Program-made: the position numbers and the translations under genes
The notes under the pieces: generated by a model
The model's database searches: none
The model's input: the letters and a program-made list of their open reading frames with translations, nothing else
What the model was told of the DNA's origin: nothing
DNA from: a candidate division KSB1 bacterium
GTDB taxonomy: Bacteria > Zhuqueibacterota > Zhuqueibacteria > JANLFK01 > Oleimicrobiaceae
Direction of reading: 5' to 3'
Assembly (NCBI GenBank): GCA_024655945.1
Contig: JANLFK010000001.1
Span: 652,116 to 716,115, forward strand
DNA: 64,000 bases
Shown: positions 17,268 through 25,938 of the stretch, in pieces
Layout: each line of letters opens with the position of its first letter
Numbering within the stretch: position 1 is the first letter of the stretch

Positions 17268-18731
17268 ATGGAACAACGGCCAAGGATTTCCCTGATCAGC
17301 GACCAGCTCATTGACCGCGTCATCGATGAAGCCATGGACGTCCTGGAGCGAGTGGGGGTAATGGTGGAGCACGACGAGGGGCGCCACCTCCTCCTGGAAG
17401 CCGGCGCCAAGGGCCAGCAAGATGTGCAACAGGTGACGATACCGCGCACCTTGGTGGAAGCCACCTTGCGCACCGCACCAGGCGCCATCCCGGTGTTCGA
17501 CTGCCAGGGCAGGGAAGCCATGCAGCTGCAAGGCGACTTTGTCCACTTTGACCCAGGTTCGGCCGCGCTCACCATCCTCGACTGGGAGACGCAGAGAGAG
17601 CGCACACCAGTGACCGCCGACCTCGTGGCCTTTGCGCGGCTGACCGAAGCCCTGCCCCATTTTGCTGCCCAAAGCACTGCGGTCATTCCGGGCGATGTGC
17701 CAGGGGCCATCGCCGACCGGTATCGGCTGTTCATCGCCCTGCAGTACTGCAGCAAGCCGGTGGTCACCGGCACCTTTGCCGTGGACGGCTTTCGGGTCAT
17801 GCGGGAGATGTTGCTGGCGGTGCGCGGCAGTGAGGAGGCGCTCCGCCAGAAGCCGCTGGCCATCTTCGACTGTTGCCCTTCCCCACCCTTGAAATGGAGC
17901 ACGCTCACCTGCCAATGCCTGATCGACTGCGCGCGTGCCGGCGTCCCGGCTGAACTGGTGTCGATGCCCCTCACCGGTGCCACGGCCCCTGCGACGCTCT
18001 TAGGCGCATTGGTACAGCATACGGCCGAGACCTTGAGCGGCGTGGTCATCCACCAGGTGGCATGTCCAGGTGCGCCCATCATCTATGGGGGATCACCTTC
18101 CGCCATGGACATGCGCACCGGCACCACGCCCATGGGGGCCATCGAGACGATGATGATCGATGTAGCCTACGCGGCGGTGGGCAAGCGCCTTGGCCTGCCC
18201 ACCCACGCCTATATGGCCCTGAGCGACGCAAAAGCGGTGGACGCCCAGGCTGGCCTCGAGACCGCCATGGGCGCCCTACTGGCAGCCTTGGCCGGCATCA
18301 ACGTCGTCTCCGGGCCGGGGATGCTGGATTTCGAGAGCTGCCAGAGTCTGGAGAAGTTGGTCATCGACAACGACATCTGCGGCGCCGCCCTCCGCCTGGT
18401 GGCCGGCCTGCGCGTGCGCACGCCTCGCCTTGCCGAGGACCTGTACGGCGCCATTTACGAGGGCGACCACTTTTTGACCTCACCTGTCACGCTGGAGTGG
18501 TTTTGTCATGAGGTGCACACGCCCAGCGAGGCCATCGACCGCGACAACTACCAGAGCCGCCAGGCAAAGGGCGACTTGACCGCCGGCGAGAGGGCGCACC
18601 GCATCGTGGAGCGCCTCCTGTCATCGCCGCCACAACCAGGGTTGCCAAAAGAAGTGACCAGGGAGCTTCACCGCATCATGCTGCACGAGGCACGACGCCA
18701 CGGCATGCAGACGCTGCCGGCGATTTCGTAA
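17268..18731 (+). CDS. MttB-family corrinoid methyltransferase (no pyrrolysine)
   Basis: A 487-residue member of the trimethylamine methyltransferase (MttB) superfamily, TIM-barrel enzymes that move a methyl group from a quaternary or tertiary amine to a corrinoid protein. Recognisable stretches are VIDEAMDVLERVGVMVEH at the N-terminus, VHFDPGSAALTI, GTFAVDGFRVM, CPGAPIIYGGSPSAMDMRTG and GINVVSGPGMLDF. The frame contains no internal TAG, so it belongs to the non-pyrrolysine group, which includes the glycine betaine enzyme MtgB and related demethylases. No corrinoid protein or activating enzyme is nearby, so the substrate cannot be assigned. The start is set by the ribosome-binding site and promoter. 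The Memo-family lipoprotein gene follows 17 bp downstream. Confidence 0.88.
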   Translation: MEQRPRISLISDQLIDRVIDEAMDVLERVGVMVEHDEGRHLLLEAGAKGQQDVQQVTIPRTLVEATLRTAPGAIPVFDCQGREAMQLQGDFVHFDPGSAALTILDWETQRERTPVTADLVAFARLTEALPHFAAQSTAVIPGDVPGAIADRYRLFIALQYCSKPVVTGTFAVDGFRVMREMLLAVRGSEEALRQKPLAIFDCCPSPPLKWSTLTCQCLIDCARAGVPAELVSMPLTGATAPATLLGALVQHTAETLSGVVIHQVACPGAPIIYGGSPSAMDMRTGTTPMGAIETMMIDVAYAAVGKRLGLPTHAYMALSDAKAVDAQAGLETAMGALLAALAGINVVSGPGMLDFESCQSLEKLVIDNDICGAALRLVAGLRVRTPRLAEDLYGAIYEGDHFLTSPVTLEWFCHEVHTPSEAIDRDNYQSRQAKGDLTAGERAHRIVERLLSSPPQPGLPKEVTRELHRIMLHEARRHGMQTLPAIS

Positions 18732-18748
18732 GCTGCAAGGAGGGAGAG

Positions 18749-19864
18749 ATGCGCACGGAGATTGCCTTTGTTCTTTCGCTACTGGTCTTGACCGGTGTGG
18801 GCCTCTCGTGCCGCCATGCGGAGAGCCCTGCACCCTCAGTCGACCACGTACGTGGGCTCAAGGATACCGTGGGATTCTGCTTTACTGCCGCGCAGATCGC
18901 GCGGGCGGTGCAGGCGGCAGAGGAGTTGGAACGCGACAGGCTGCTCGCTAACGCCGCTCGCCTCGGCCTGGATAACGACAGCCGCTGGGTGGCTGCGGTC
19001 TGTCCCCATGACGACCACCTGCTAGCCGGGAGGGTCTATGTGCACGTGTTCCGGCACCTGCGCGCCCGGCGAGTAGTCCTGTTTGGCGTGGCGCACAAAG
19101 CAACTGACTACGGCCTCCATGACCAGCTCGTCTTTGACTCGTTTACCGCCTGGCGCGGTCCCTATGGCCCAGTGCCCGTTTCACCCCTCCGGCAGGAGCT
19201 CCTGGCGCAGCTTCCCAAGGATTCCTATGTCATCCACGATGAATTCCAAGCTGTGGAACACTCCGTGGAGGGGATCGTCCCGTTCATGCAGCACTATATT
19301 CGCGACGCCGAAATCGTTTCCATCCTTGTCCCGCCGATGAATTGGGAGCGCATCGACCGACTCTCTGCGCAGTTGGCCAAGGCACTGGCCTCTGCCATCC
19401 GTCGGCACAGGTGGACCATGGGGACGGATATCGCCTTCATCTGCTCCAACGACGGTGACCACTACGGCGACCAGGACTGGGGCGGCAGGAACATGGCCCC
19501 CTTCGGCGCGGACCTGTGCGGACATCGCATCCAGACGGCCATCGACAGCTTGCTGGCATTGTCGACCTTGGCCGGCCCGTTGGCCGCGCCCAAGTTAGAG
19601 TCCTTCTGTCGCCAAGTCTGGGGAGAGGAGGACATCCGGCAGTACAAGATTCGCTGGTGTGGGCGGTTCGCCGTGCCCTTTGGCCTGGAGACGGTGCGCA
19701 AGACGGTGGCAGAGCTTGGCCTCTCGCCCCTCCAGGGCCACCTCCTGCGCTACGATACGAGCTTCCGCCTGGGAACCCTGCCGTTGCCCGACATCGGCAT
19801 TGGGACCACCGCCCCCTATCACCTTCGCCACTGGGTGGGCTACACAGCCCTCGGCCACCGCTGA
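18749..19864 (+). CDS. Memo-family (AmmeMemoRadiSam protein B-like) lipoprotein
   Basis: A 371-residue protein with a signal peptide and probable lipobox VGLSC (Cys21), followed by a Memo-like domain. Family landmarks are AAVCPHDDHLLAGRVY (the usual PHAGY motif replaced by PHDDH), VVLFGVAHK, the EHSVEGIVPFMQHY stretch with its conserved EHS, and FICSNDGDHYGDQDW. Memo proteins are related to extradiol dioxygenases and can bind a metal through histidines. Having one exported as a lipoprotein, rather than cytoplasmic with the usual radical SAM and AMMECR1 partners, is unusual. AAGGAGGGAG precedes the ATG. It sits 17 bp after the MttB-family gene and 20 bp before the mannosyltransferase gene. Confidence 0.85.
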   Translation: MRTEIAFVLSLLVLTGVGLSCRHAESPAPSVDHVRGLKDTVGFCFTAAQIARAVQAAEELERDRLLANAARLGLDNDSRWVAAVCPHDDHLLAGRVYVHVFRHLRARRVVLFGVAHKATDYGLHDQLVFDSFTAWRGPYGPVPVSPLRQELLAQLPKDSYVIHDEFQAVEHSVEGIVPFMQHYIRDAEIVSILVPPMNWERIDRLSAQLAKALASAIRRHRWTMGTDIAFICSNDGDHYGDQDWGGRNMAPFGADLCGHRIQTAIDSLLALSTLAGPLAAPKLESFCRQVWGEEDIRQYKIRWCGRFAVPFGLETVRKTVAELGLSPLQGHLLRYDTSFRLGTLPLPDIGIGTTAPYHLRHWVGYTALGHR

Positions 19865-19884
19865 AGGAGAACTGGCGCAGGGCA

Positions 19885-20943
19885 ATGAGGAGCGTGCTCA
19901 TCATAGAGCCATACGGCGGGGACTCTCACCTGCAGCTGCTGAAGGGCATGCAGCGGTGGTTGCCGTTTTCGTTTCGCACCATCGTCATGCCGGCCCGCAA
20001 GTGGAAATGGCGCATGCGCGGAGCAGCCCTGCACTTAACTGAAGCCCTCGCCGCGGAGGAGCCGGCTGAGGTGGTCTTCTGCTCCTCCCTTCTCAGCCTC
20101 ACGGACCTCTTGGCCCTGGGGCCGCCCTGGCTCAAGGATGCGCGCAAGGTAGTCTACTTCCACGAGAACCAGTTTGTCTATCCGGCGCGCCTGTACAAGG
20201 AGTGGGACTTTCACTTCGCGCTGACCAATCTGACCACTGCCCTTGCCGCCGACGTGGTCGTCTTCAACAGCAAGTTCAACCGCGACACGCTGCTGGAGGG
20301 GGTACCCGCACTGCTAAAGAAATTCCCGGACTTTCGCCCCAGGGGCATTGTCCAGCGCATTGCAGAGAAGAGCCACGTTCTGCCGGTGCCTTTGGATCCC
20401 AGCGACTTTCCTCCGCCGCAGCCCAAGCACGGCCCGGCGCGCGTCATCTGGAACCATCGGTGGGAGCACGACAAGGCGCCAGAAGCGTTTTTTGCCGCGC
20501 TCTACGAGCTGCAACGGCGAGGGGTGGCCTTCTCCCTGTGCGTCCTCGGCCAGCAGTTCAAGGAGTGCGCGCCCATCTTTGCGCAGGCCAGGGAACGCTT
20601 GGCGGATCACATTGCCCACTGGGGCTACGCGGACTCGCGAGAGGAATACCTGCGCATTCTGAGTAGCGGCGACATTGTGGTATCCACCGCCCTGCAGGAG
20701 TTCTTCGGCGTGGCAGTGCTGGAGGCGGTGCGGGTCGGATGCGCGCCCCTAGTCCCAAACCGCCTTGTCTACCCCGAGCTCTACCCTGCGGACTTTTTGT
20801 ACGAAGACGGCACGCTCGTCGAGCGACTTGTCTGGGCGGCAGAGCACGTTACAGACCTGCGACGCCAGGACTTTGCTTGTCTGGCCCGCCCTTTTGAGTG
20901 GCAGTACTGGATCGACGGTTACTGTGAGGTCTTGCAAGGATAG
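19885..20943 (+). CDS. tRNA-queuosine alpha-mannosyltransferase homologue (DUF3524/GT4-type)
   Basis: A 352-residue glycosyltransferase. The N-terminal DUF3524 region begins SVLIIEPYGGDSHLQLLKG and includes YFHENQFVYP. The C-terminal GT4 half has VIWNHRWEHDKAPE and the nucleotide-sugar motif QEFFGVAVLEAVRVGCAPLVPN. Vertebrate proteins of this family (QTMAN, formerly GTDC1) add mannose to queuosine in tRNA-Asp, and bacterial members exist with largely untested roles. The ATG at 19885 follows the Memo-gene stop by 20 bp, with GAAGGAGA upstream. A longer frame from 19516 lies inside the Memo gene and is rejected. Confidence 0.88.
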   Translation: MRSVLIIEPYGGDSHLQLLKGMQRWLPFSFRTIVMPARKWKWRMRGAALHLTEALAAEEPAEVVFCSSLLSLTDLLALGPPWLKDARKVVYFHENQFVYPARLYKEWDFHFALTNLTTALAADVVVFNSKFNRDTLLEGVPALLKKFPDFRPRGIVQRIAEKSHVLPVPLDPSDFPPPQPKHGPARVIWNHRWEHDKAPEAFFAALYELQRRGVAFSLCVLGQQFKECAPIFAQARERLADHIAHWGYADSREEYLRILSSGDIVVSTALQEFFGVAVLEAVRVGCAPLVPNRLVYPELYPADFLYEDGTLVERLVWAAEHVTDLRRQDFACLARPFEWQYWIDGYCEVLQG

Positions 20944-20976
20944 ACAACAAACGTTCAGACAGAAAGGGTAGCTACG

Positions 20977-21393
20977 GTGCACTCTCCCCTGGTGGCCCGG
21001 CTCAAGGTGCGGAGCTATGAATTGGACTCCTTTGGCCATGTCAACAACGCCAATTTCCTCCACTACTTGGAGTTTGCCCGCGGTGAGTTCATGGCGCTCA
21101 GGGGCATGGGTTTTGCCGACTTTACTCGGTGGCAAGCGCGGCCAGTGGTGGTGCGCGCCTGCATCGATTTCCGCACCCCTGCCTTTGCCGATGACCTGCT
21201 GCGCATCCAGGGGGCGATCACCAGCTGGGGCCGCGCTCGCTTCACGCTCTCCTACGTCATCTACAACGAAACACGCCGTCGCCTCTGCGCCGAGGCAGAG
21301 ACAGTGATGGCCTTTGTGAACATAGCCGGCAGACCGGTGGCAATTCCGCAAGCCTTCCGCGAGGCCTTCGCAGATGGCACAAGAAAGGAATGA
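20977..21393 (+). CDS. Acyl-CoA thioesterase, 4HBT/YbgC family
   Basis: A 138-residue hotdog-fold thioesterase. The signature RSYELDSFGHVNNANFLHYLEFAR carries the catalytic aspartate/histidine-type motif (DxxGHVNNxxY), and the following CIDFRTPAFADDLLRIQ and TLSYVIYNE belong to the central sheet. It would hydrolyse short- or medium-chain acyl-CoA or aromatic acyl-CoA thioesters; the substrate is unknown. The start is GTG 20977, with AAAGGG 8 nt upstream. Its 3' end overlaps by frame the region containing the pepT ribosome-binding site. Confidence 0.88.
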   Translation: MHSPLVARLKVRSYELDSFGHVNNANFLHYLEFARGEFMALRGMGFADFTRWQARPVVVRACIDFRTPAFADDLLRIQGAITSWGRARFTLSYVIYNETRRRLCAEAETVMAFVNIAGRPVAIPQAFREAFADGTRKE

Positions 21394-21403
21394 GGAGACA
21401 GCC

Positions 21404-22645
21404 ATGGCACAGACCGTTTTAGAGCGATTCCTCCGCTATGTGGCATATGACACGCAATCGGCAGAGGAGGCCACGTCCTTCCCCAGCACCGACAAGCAGA
21501 AGGAACTTGGCAAAGTGCTTGTCGAGGAGCTAAAGGCCATGGGACTTGCCGCGCACATGGACGAGCACGGCTATGTGTTCGGCGAGCTGCCCGCCACGAG
21601 CTCCCGCCGCATTCCTACCATCGGGTTCATCGCACATCTGGACACCTCCCCGGATGTCTCGGGCGCGGGAGTGAAGCCCATCATCCACCGCAACAACCAG
21701 GGCGGTGACATCACGCTGCCGGGCGAACCGCCGGTGGTGATCCGTGCAGCGGAGAATCCGGCGCTCGCCCACCAGATAGGCAACGACATCGTCACCTCGG
21801 ACGGCACGACCCTGCTCGGCGCAGACGACAAGGCAGGCATCGCCGAGATTTTCACGGCCGTCGAGTACCTGGTCAACCATCCCGAGGTCGAACACGGGCC
21901 CATCAAAGTGGCCATTACGCCGGATGAAGAAGTCGGCCAGGGCACCAAGTTCTTCGATGTGCAAGCCTTCGGGGCAGACTATGCGTACACGGTGGACGGC
22001 GAGACACTGGGCGAGATCGAAAACGAAACTTTCTGCGCCGACACGGTGGTCATGACCGTGCACGGGGTCAATGTGCATCCCGGGTACGCCAAGGGAAAGC
22101 TAGTGAACGCCATCAAGGTTGCTGCCGAGATCATACAGCAATTGCCCAAGGACCGCCTGTCGCCTGAAACCACCGAAAGCCGCGAGGGGTACGTCCATCC
22201 CAACAGCATCAGCGGAGGTGTGGAACAGACCACAGTCAAGTTCCTGATCCGCGACTTTACGGCGGAAGGGCTCAAGAAGCACGAAGAGATGCTGCGCGCG
22301 CTGGCTGAGGAGGTGATGGCCCGTCACCCACGGGCCCGGCTGGATTTCAATATCGAAGAGTCCTACCGCAACATGAAGTACAAACTGGACGAGGACCCCA
22401 AAGTGGTAGAGTACGCTCTCGAGGCGGTGCGGCGCGTCGGCCTGGAGCCAAAGCTGAGCCTCATCCGTGGCGGCACCGACGGAGCGCGCCTCTGCTACCA
22501 GGGCCTGCTCACGCCGAACATCTTCACCGGCGGGCATAACTTCCACTCCAGGCAGGAGTGGATCTCCGTGCAAGACATGGAAAAGGCAGTGGCAGTGCTG
22601 GTGGAGCTGGTGCGCGTGTGGGCGGAGAAAGAATCGACTGCCTGA
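21404..22645 (+). CDS. pepT: Peptidase T (tripeptide aminopeptidase)
   Basis: A 413-residue M20B metallopeptidase that releases the N-terminal residue of tripeptides in the cytoplasm. Zinc ligands and catalytic residues are visible: IAHLDTSPDVSG (His77, Asp79), LLGADDKAGIAEI (bridging Asp near 140), TPDEEVGQGT (catalytic Glu near 173), YTVDGETLGEIENETF (Asp near 196) and GGHNFHSRQEW (His near 377). GGTDGARL is also typical. The ATG at 21404 has GAGGAGA five bases upstream. An in-frame ATG at 21374 lies within the thioesterase gene and is less likely. The TonB receptor gene follows 29 bp later. Confidence 0.96.
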   Translation: MAQTVLERFLRYVAYDTQSAEEATSFPSTDKQKELGKVLVEELKAMGLAAHMDEHGYVFGELPATSSRRIPTIGFIAHLDTSPDVSGAGVKPIIHRNNQGGDITLPGEPPVVIRAAENPALAHQIGNDIVTSDGTTLLGADDKAGIAEIFTAVEYLVNHPEVEHGPIKVAITPDEEVGQGTKFFDVQAFGADYAYTVDGETLGEIENETFCADTVVMTVHGVNVHPGYAKGKLVNAIKVAAEIIQQLPKDRLSPETTESREGYVHPNSISGGVEQTTVKFLIRDFTAEGLKKHEEMLRALAEEVMARHPRARLDFNIEESYRNMKYKLDEDPKVVEYALEAVRRVGLEPKLSLIRGGTDGARLCYQGLLTPNIFTGGHNFHSRQEWISVQDMEKAVAVLVELVRVWAEKESTA

Positions 22646-22674
22646 GCTTTGTCGCGCAGGAACGCGAAGCAGCC

Positions 22675-24801
22675 ATGAGGACGCAAAGGTCGCTAATCAA
22701 CCCCTTGGCCAACTGGGCGCCGCGATTCCCCGGGCAACGACTCCGGCAGGCAGCCCTTGCCTGGGCTTTGGCGCTGGCATCTGCCATGCAGCCGACGTGG
22801 TGTCATGCCCAGCAAGCGCGGCCCGATACCGTGGCTTACCGCTTGCCCGCGGTGGTGGTCACCGCCAGTCGCCACGAACAAGACCCCTTGTTCACCAGCG
22901 TGCCGGTGAGCGTGCTGGAGCGGCGAGCCATCGCGCAGGCTCTCCCCGCCACCGTGGGCGAGGCCCTCGTCCTTGCCCCCGGGCTCGCCGTTACCTCCAC
23001 CGGGCCGTGGAGCCAGCAGCCGGTCATCCGCGGCCTGAAGGGTGCGCAGGTCCTCACGCTGGTCAACGGCCAGCGGCTGGACGTGCTGCGTTCCTACGGC
23101 CAGCACGCTCCCCTCTTGGACATCGCGCAAGTGGAGCGAGTGGAAGTCGTCCGCGGGCCTCATTCGGTGCAGTACGGCTCCGACGCAGTGGGTGGGGTGG
23201 TGAACTACTTGACCACCCCTCCCTTTGTCGCCGCACGACGGCCGACAGTCACGACGCGCGGCTTTGTGCAGGGGAGTTCTGCAGATGAACAGCGTGCCGC
23301 CGGATTTGCCCTCCTGCTGCGGGGAGCGCGTGCCAACGCCCGCGTGCGTCTGGGAGGGCGACGGGCGCAAAACGTGCGCACGCCCCGCGGACGGTTGCCC
23401 AACAGCCAGTACCAGGGCATTGACGCCGACATCGACTTTGCCTACCAGCCGTCGCCTGCGCATCTTGTGCGGTGGGCCGTCTCCTCGGTTCGCTCGTCAG
23501 ATGCGGGCGTTCCCACCTCCCCCTATGCGGAACGCGCCCGATTTCGGCTCTACCAGCGCACGGTGCTGAGTCTCGCCTATGAGCGCCAGCCACGGCCTGG
23601 CGCACCGAGAGTGCAGCTGAACGCTCATTACCAGTGGGGAAGGCGCAACTTCGAGGCTTTGCTGCACGTGCCGCGAGGGGCGCAGCGTGTGGACCAGGCT
23701 CTGGAGGCGCACCGCTCAGCCGACTCCTTCGGGGCTACGCTCCTGGCAAGTGGGCTCCTGGGGGGCCGTCACTTTCTCACCGCCGGCCTTGACCTGTTTG
23801 GTGAGGATGACAATACACAGCGCACCGCCACCTCCCGCCTCTATGACGGCAAAGGTGTGCTGGTGAAAGAGGCAGTGGACCACATTCCACCCACGCCGCC
23901 TGCGCGGCGGTGGGGCTTAGGGCTGTTCACCTGCGCCGAGCACGCGCCCGCACGGTGGGCTATGGTGAGCGCCGGTCTGCGCGTCGATCGCCTGCAAAGC
24001 ACCGCGACCGGCACGCCCGGCACATTGGCTGAGGCAGACCTTGTGCGCCGCGAGCAAAATATCAGCGGCAACCTTGGGGCGAGCATCGCGGTCACGGACA
24101 AGGTGCGGCTCTTTGCCAACCTCGGCCGCGCCTTCAAAGGCCCCGCACTCCAGGAACGCTTTTTCAAAGGTGTGGGCCAACTGGGATTTGTGGTGGGCAA
24201 TCCGGAGCTCAAACCGGAGACCAGCCTGAACCTCGACGCCGGAGTGAAGTGGCGGACGGAGCGCTGCCGTGGCGAGCTCGACGTGTTCCGCAACAGGGTA
24301 GATGACCTCATCGTGCTCAGCCGGGTGACCGTCGCGCCGGACACCTTCAAGTACGCCAACGTGGGCCGCGCGCTCCTGCAAGGCGGCGAGTTCGAGCTGG
24401 AGGCGAGGTTACTCGGACCGCTTTGGGCACAGGCACAGGCCTCCTACGTGCGGGGTACCGATGAGGCATGCGGGCAGCCCCTGCCGCAGATTCCGCCGCT
24501 CAACGGACGCATTTGCCTGCACCTCCGGCCGCCATCCGGCGGATGGTGGGCAAGACTCACCATGCGGCTGGTTGGCGACCAGCGCCGCGTCGCCGCCAAC
24601 GAACTGGCCACCCCGGGCTACATCCTGGGCGACGCAGGGGCTGGGCTGCGCCTGCACGGCGGAGCGACCCCTGTGGAGCTGGCTATCAACATCACCAACC
24701 TCTTCGACCGCAGCTACCGCGACCACCTCTCCACGGTCACCTGGTGGGACGCCCCAGGCAGGAACATCGTGCTAGGCCTGAGCTGGGGAGCAAAGGACTG
24801 A
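22675..24801 (+). CDS. TonB-dependent outer-membrane receptor
   Basis: A 708-residue receptor of standard size with a long signal peptide ending around CHAQQA. The plug region carries RLPAVVVTASR, GEALVLAPGLAV, QPVIRGLKGAQVLTLVNGQRL, VERVEVVRGPHSVQYGSDAVGGVVN. The barrel has FANLGRAFKGPALQERFF, NPELKPETSLNLDAG and a final aromatic-like strand after SWGAKD. The plug and barrel resemble vitamin B12/metal-type (BtuB-like) or heme receptors rather than SusC. It follows pepT with a 29 bp gap and may take up peptides or a metal chelate; this is a guess from neighbours. The upstream frame before ATG 22675 is discarded because it overlaps pepT. Confidence 0.92.
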   Translation: MRTQRSLINPLANWAPRFPGQRLRQAALAWALALASAMQPTWCHAQQARPDTVAYRLPAVVVTASRHEQDPLFTSVPVSVLERRAIAQALPATVGEALVLAPGLAVTSTGPWSQQPVIRGLKGAQVLTLVNGQRLDVLRSYGQHAPLLDIAQVERVEVVRGPHSVQYGSDAVGGVVNYLTTPPFVAARRPTVTTRGFVQGSSADEQRAAGFALLLRGARANARVRLGGRRAQNVRTPRGRLPNSQYQGIDADIDFAYQPSPAHLVRWAVSSVRSSDAGVPTSPYAERARFRLYQRTVLSLAYERQPRPGAPRVQLNAHYQWGRRNFEALLHVPRGAQRVDQALEAHRSADSFGATLLASGLLGGRHFLTAGLDLFGEDDNTQRTATSRLYDGKGVLVKEAVDHIPPTPPARRWGLGLFTCAEHAPARWAMVSAGLRVDRLQSTATGTPGTLAEADLVRREQNISGNLGASIAVTDKVRLFANLGRAFKGPALQERFFKGVGQLGFVVGNPELKPETSLNLDAGVKWRTERCRGELDVFRNRVDDLIVLSRVTVAPDTFKYANVGRALLQGGEFELEARLLGPLWAQAQASYVRGTDEACGQPLPQIPPLNGRICLHLRPPSGGWWARLTMRLVGDQRRVAANELATPGYILGDAGAGLRLHGGATPVELAINITNLFDRSYRDHLSTVTWWDAPGRNIVLGLSWGAKD

Positions 24802-24991
24802 GTGCCTGTTCCTCGCTAAGATCACCCTGGCGCTGAAGGCGCGACTGGGACGTGGCAGGATCCTGCGCTTTCCCCCCTTGGCCAGGCGCTGGCAGCGGAC
24901 GCTCCTCGACCAGGCGTGACCCTCCTCTGCGGGGCGCCTCATCCTCCGCAGGGATACGGCTCCGCAGCAGGAGCTTTGCTTGGAGGACCGG

Positions 24992-25747
24992 CTAAGCCGC
25001 CTCCGGCGACTCCCTCTGCAGCCGCTGGCGCATGACTTCGGCCATGACAATCGCCGCGGCGTGGCTGAGGGCCAACGAACCGACGCTGCCCGCGATAGGG
25101 ATGCGCACCATGCCGTCGCACTGCCGACGCACCGCCGCTGACAGGCCACGCTTTTCGCCCCCGATGGCCATGAGCAGCGGCCCGGTCAAATCCACCGCGT
25201 AGATGGCCCGCCGCGCGCTGGCCACGCACCCGCACAGACGCAGGCCAAGCTTCTTGAGCTGCGGAATCTGACGCTCCACTTGTTCGATCATCGCCAGGGG
25301 CATGCGCTCAAAGGCCCCGGACGAGGCGCGCGACACGGCCGTGGCGTCAAAGTCCCAGACGTGCTTCTTCAAAAGGACGGCATCGATGCCCAAGGCTTCT
25401 GCAGAACGGATCGTGTAGCCCAGATTTTGGCTGTCGTCCACGCCATCGAGGAGGAGCAGTGCCGGTGGCCGTGCCTGCTGCGCTAAGCGCTCCACTAGCT
25501 CCGCAAGGGGCACGGGCGGTTTGGGCGCCGCCAGGGCAACGACCCCGCCATGTGTCTTGCCGTGGGCCATGGCCTCGATCTCTGCCGCCGGGGCGAATTT
25601 GACCGGCACGCCCTGTTCCTCGGCCATCTGCAGAATCGCCGCCACCCGCTTGGGGTGGATCCCTTCGCGCACAACGACCAGGCGCTCACGCCGCTGCCGG
25701 GCCGCCAGGGCCGCCTCTACGCAAATGCGCCCCTCAATAAGCGCCAA
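24992..25747 (-). CDS. rlmB: 23S rRNA 2'-O-methyltransferase RlmB-like (SpoU family)
   Basis: A 251-residue SPOUT methyltransferase with the short N-terminal substrate-binding domain of RlmB/TrmH-type enzymes (EGRICVEAALAARQRRE). Knot motifs: LDGVDDSQNLGYTIRSAEALG (motif 1, catalytic Arg present), LLMAIGGEKRGLS (motif 2) and IPIAGSVGSLALSHAAAIV (motif 3). In most members motif 3 reads SLNVS; here the Asn is Ala. The start codon is TTG 25747 with GGAGGGAA 8 nt upstream. It lies 191 bp downstream of the GH38 gene on the same strand. The exact target base is inferred from the family. Confidence 0.88.
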   Translation of the reverse strand: MALIEGRICVEAALAARQRRERLVVVREGIHPKRVAAILQMAEEQGVPVKFAPAAEIEAMAHGKTHGGVVALAAPKPPVPLAELVERLAQQARPPALLLLDGVDDSQNLGYTIRSAEALGIDAVLLKKHVWDFDATAVSRASSGAFERMPLAMIEQVERQIPQLKKLGLRLCGCVASARRAIYAVDLTGPLLMAIGGEKRGLSAAVRRQCDGMVRIPIAGSVGSLALSHAAAIVMAEVMRQRLQRESPEAA

Positions 25748-25938
25748 CGCCTGTTCCCTCCAGCCTCGGTTGTGCCAAGTGCAAGAGCAAGAGGACAGAA
25801 AGCTCCAGGGCAGTCAGCAGGGCCTCACGCCGGCACTTTTCGGACAGCCACGGCCCCCCGGCCTACGCGAGCCACAGGAGATCTTCGGGCTTGGCAGAGG
25901 TTTCCCTGGGTAGTAGTCGCCACTACCTCGCGCTGCCT

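Noticed and set aside
17268-18731. Pyrrolysine in the MttB-family enzyme
   Set aside because: There is no in-frame TAG, so the protein is a non-pyrrolysine member.
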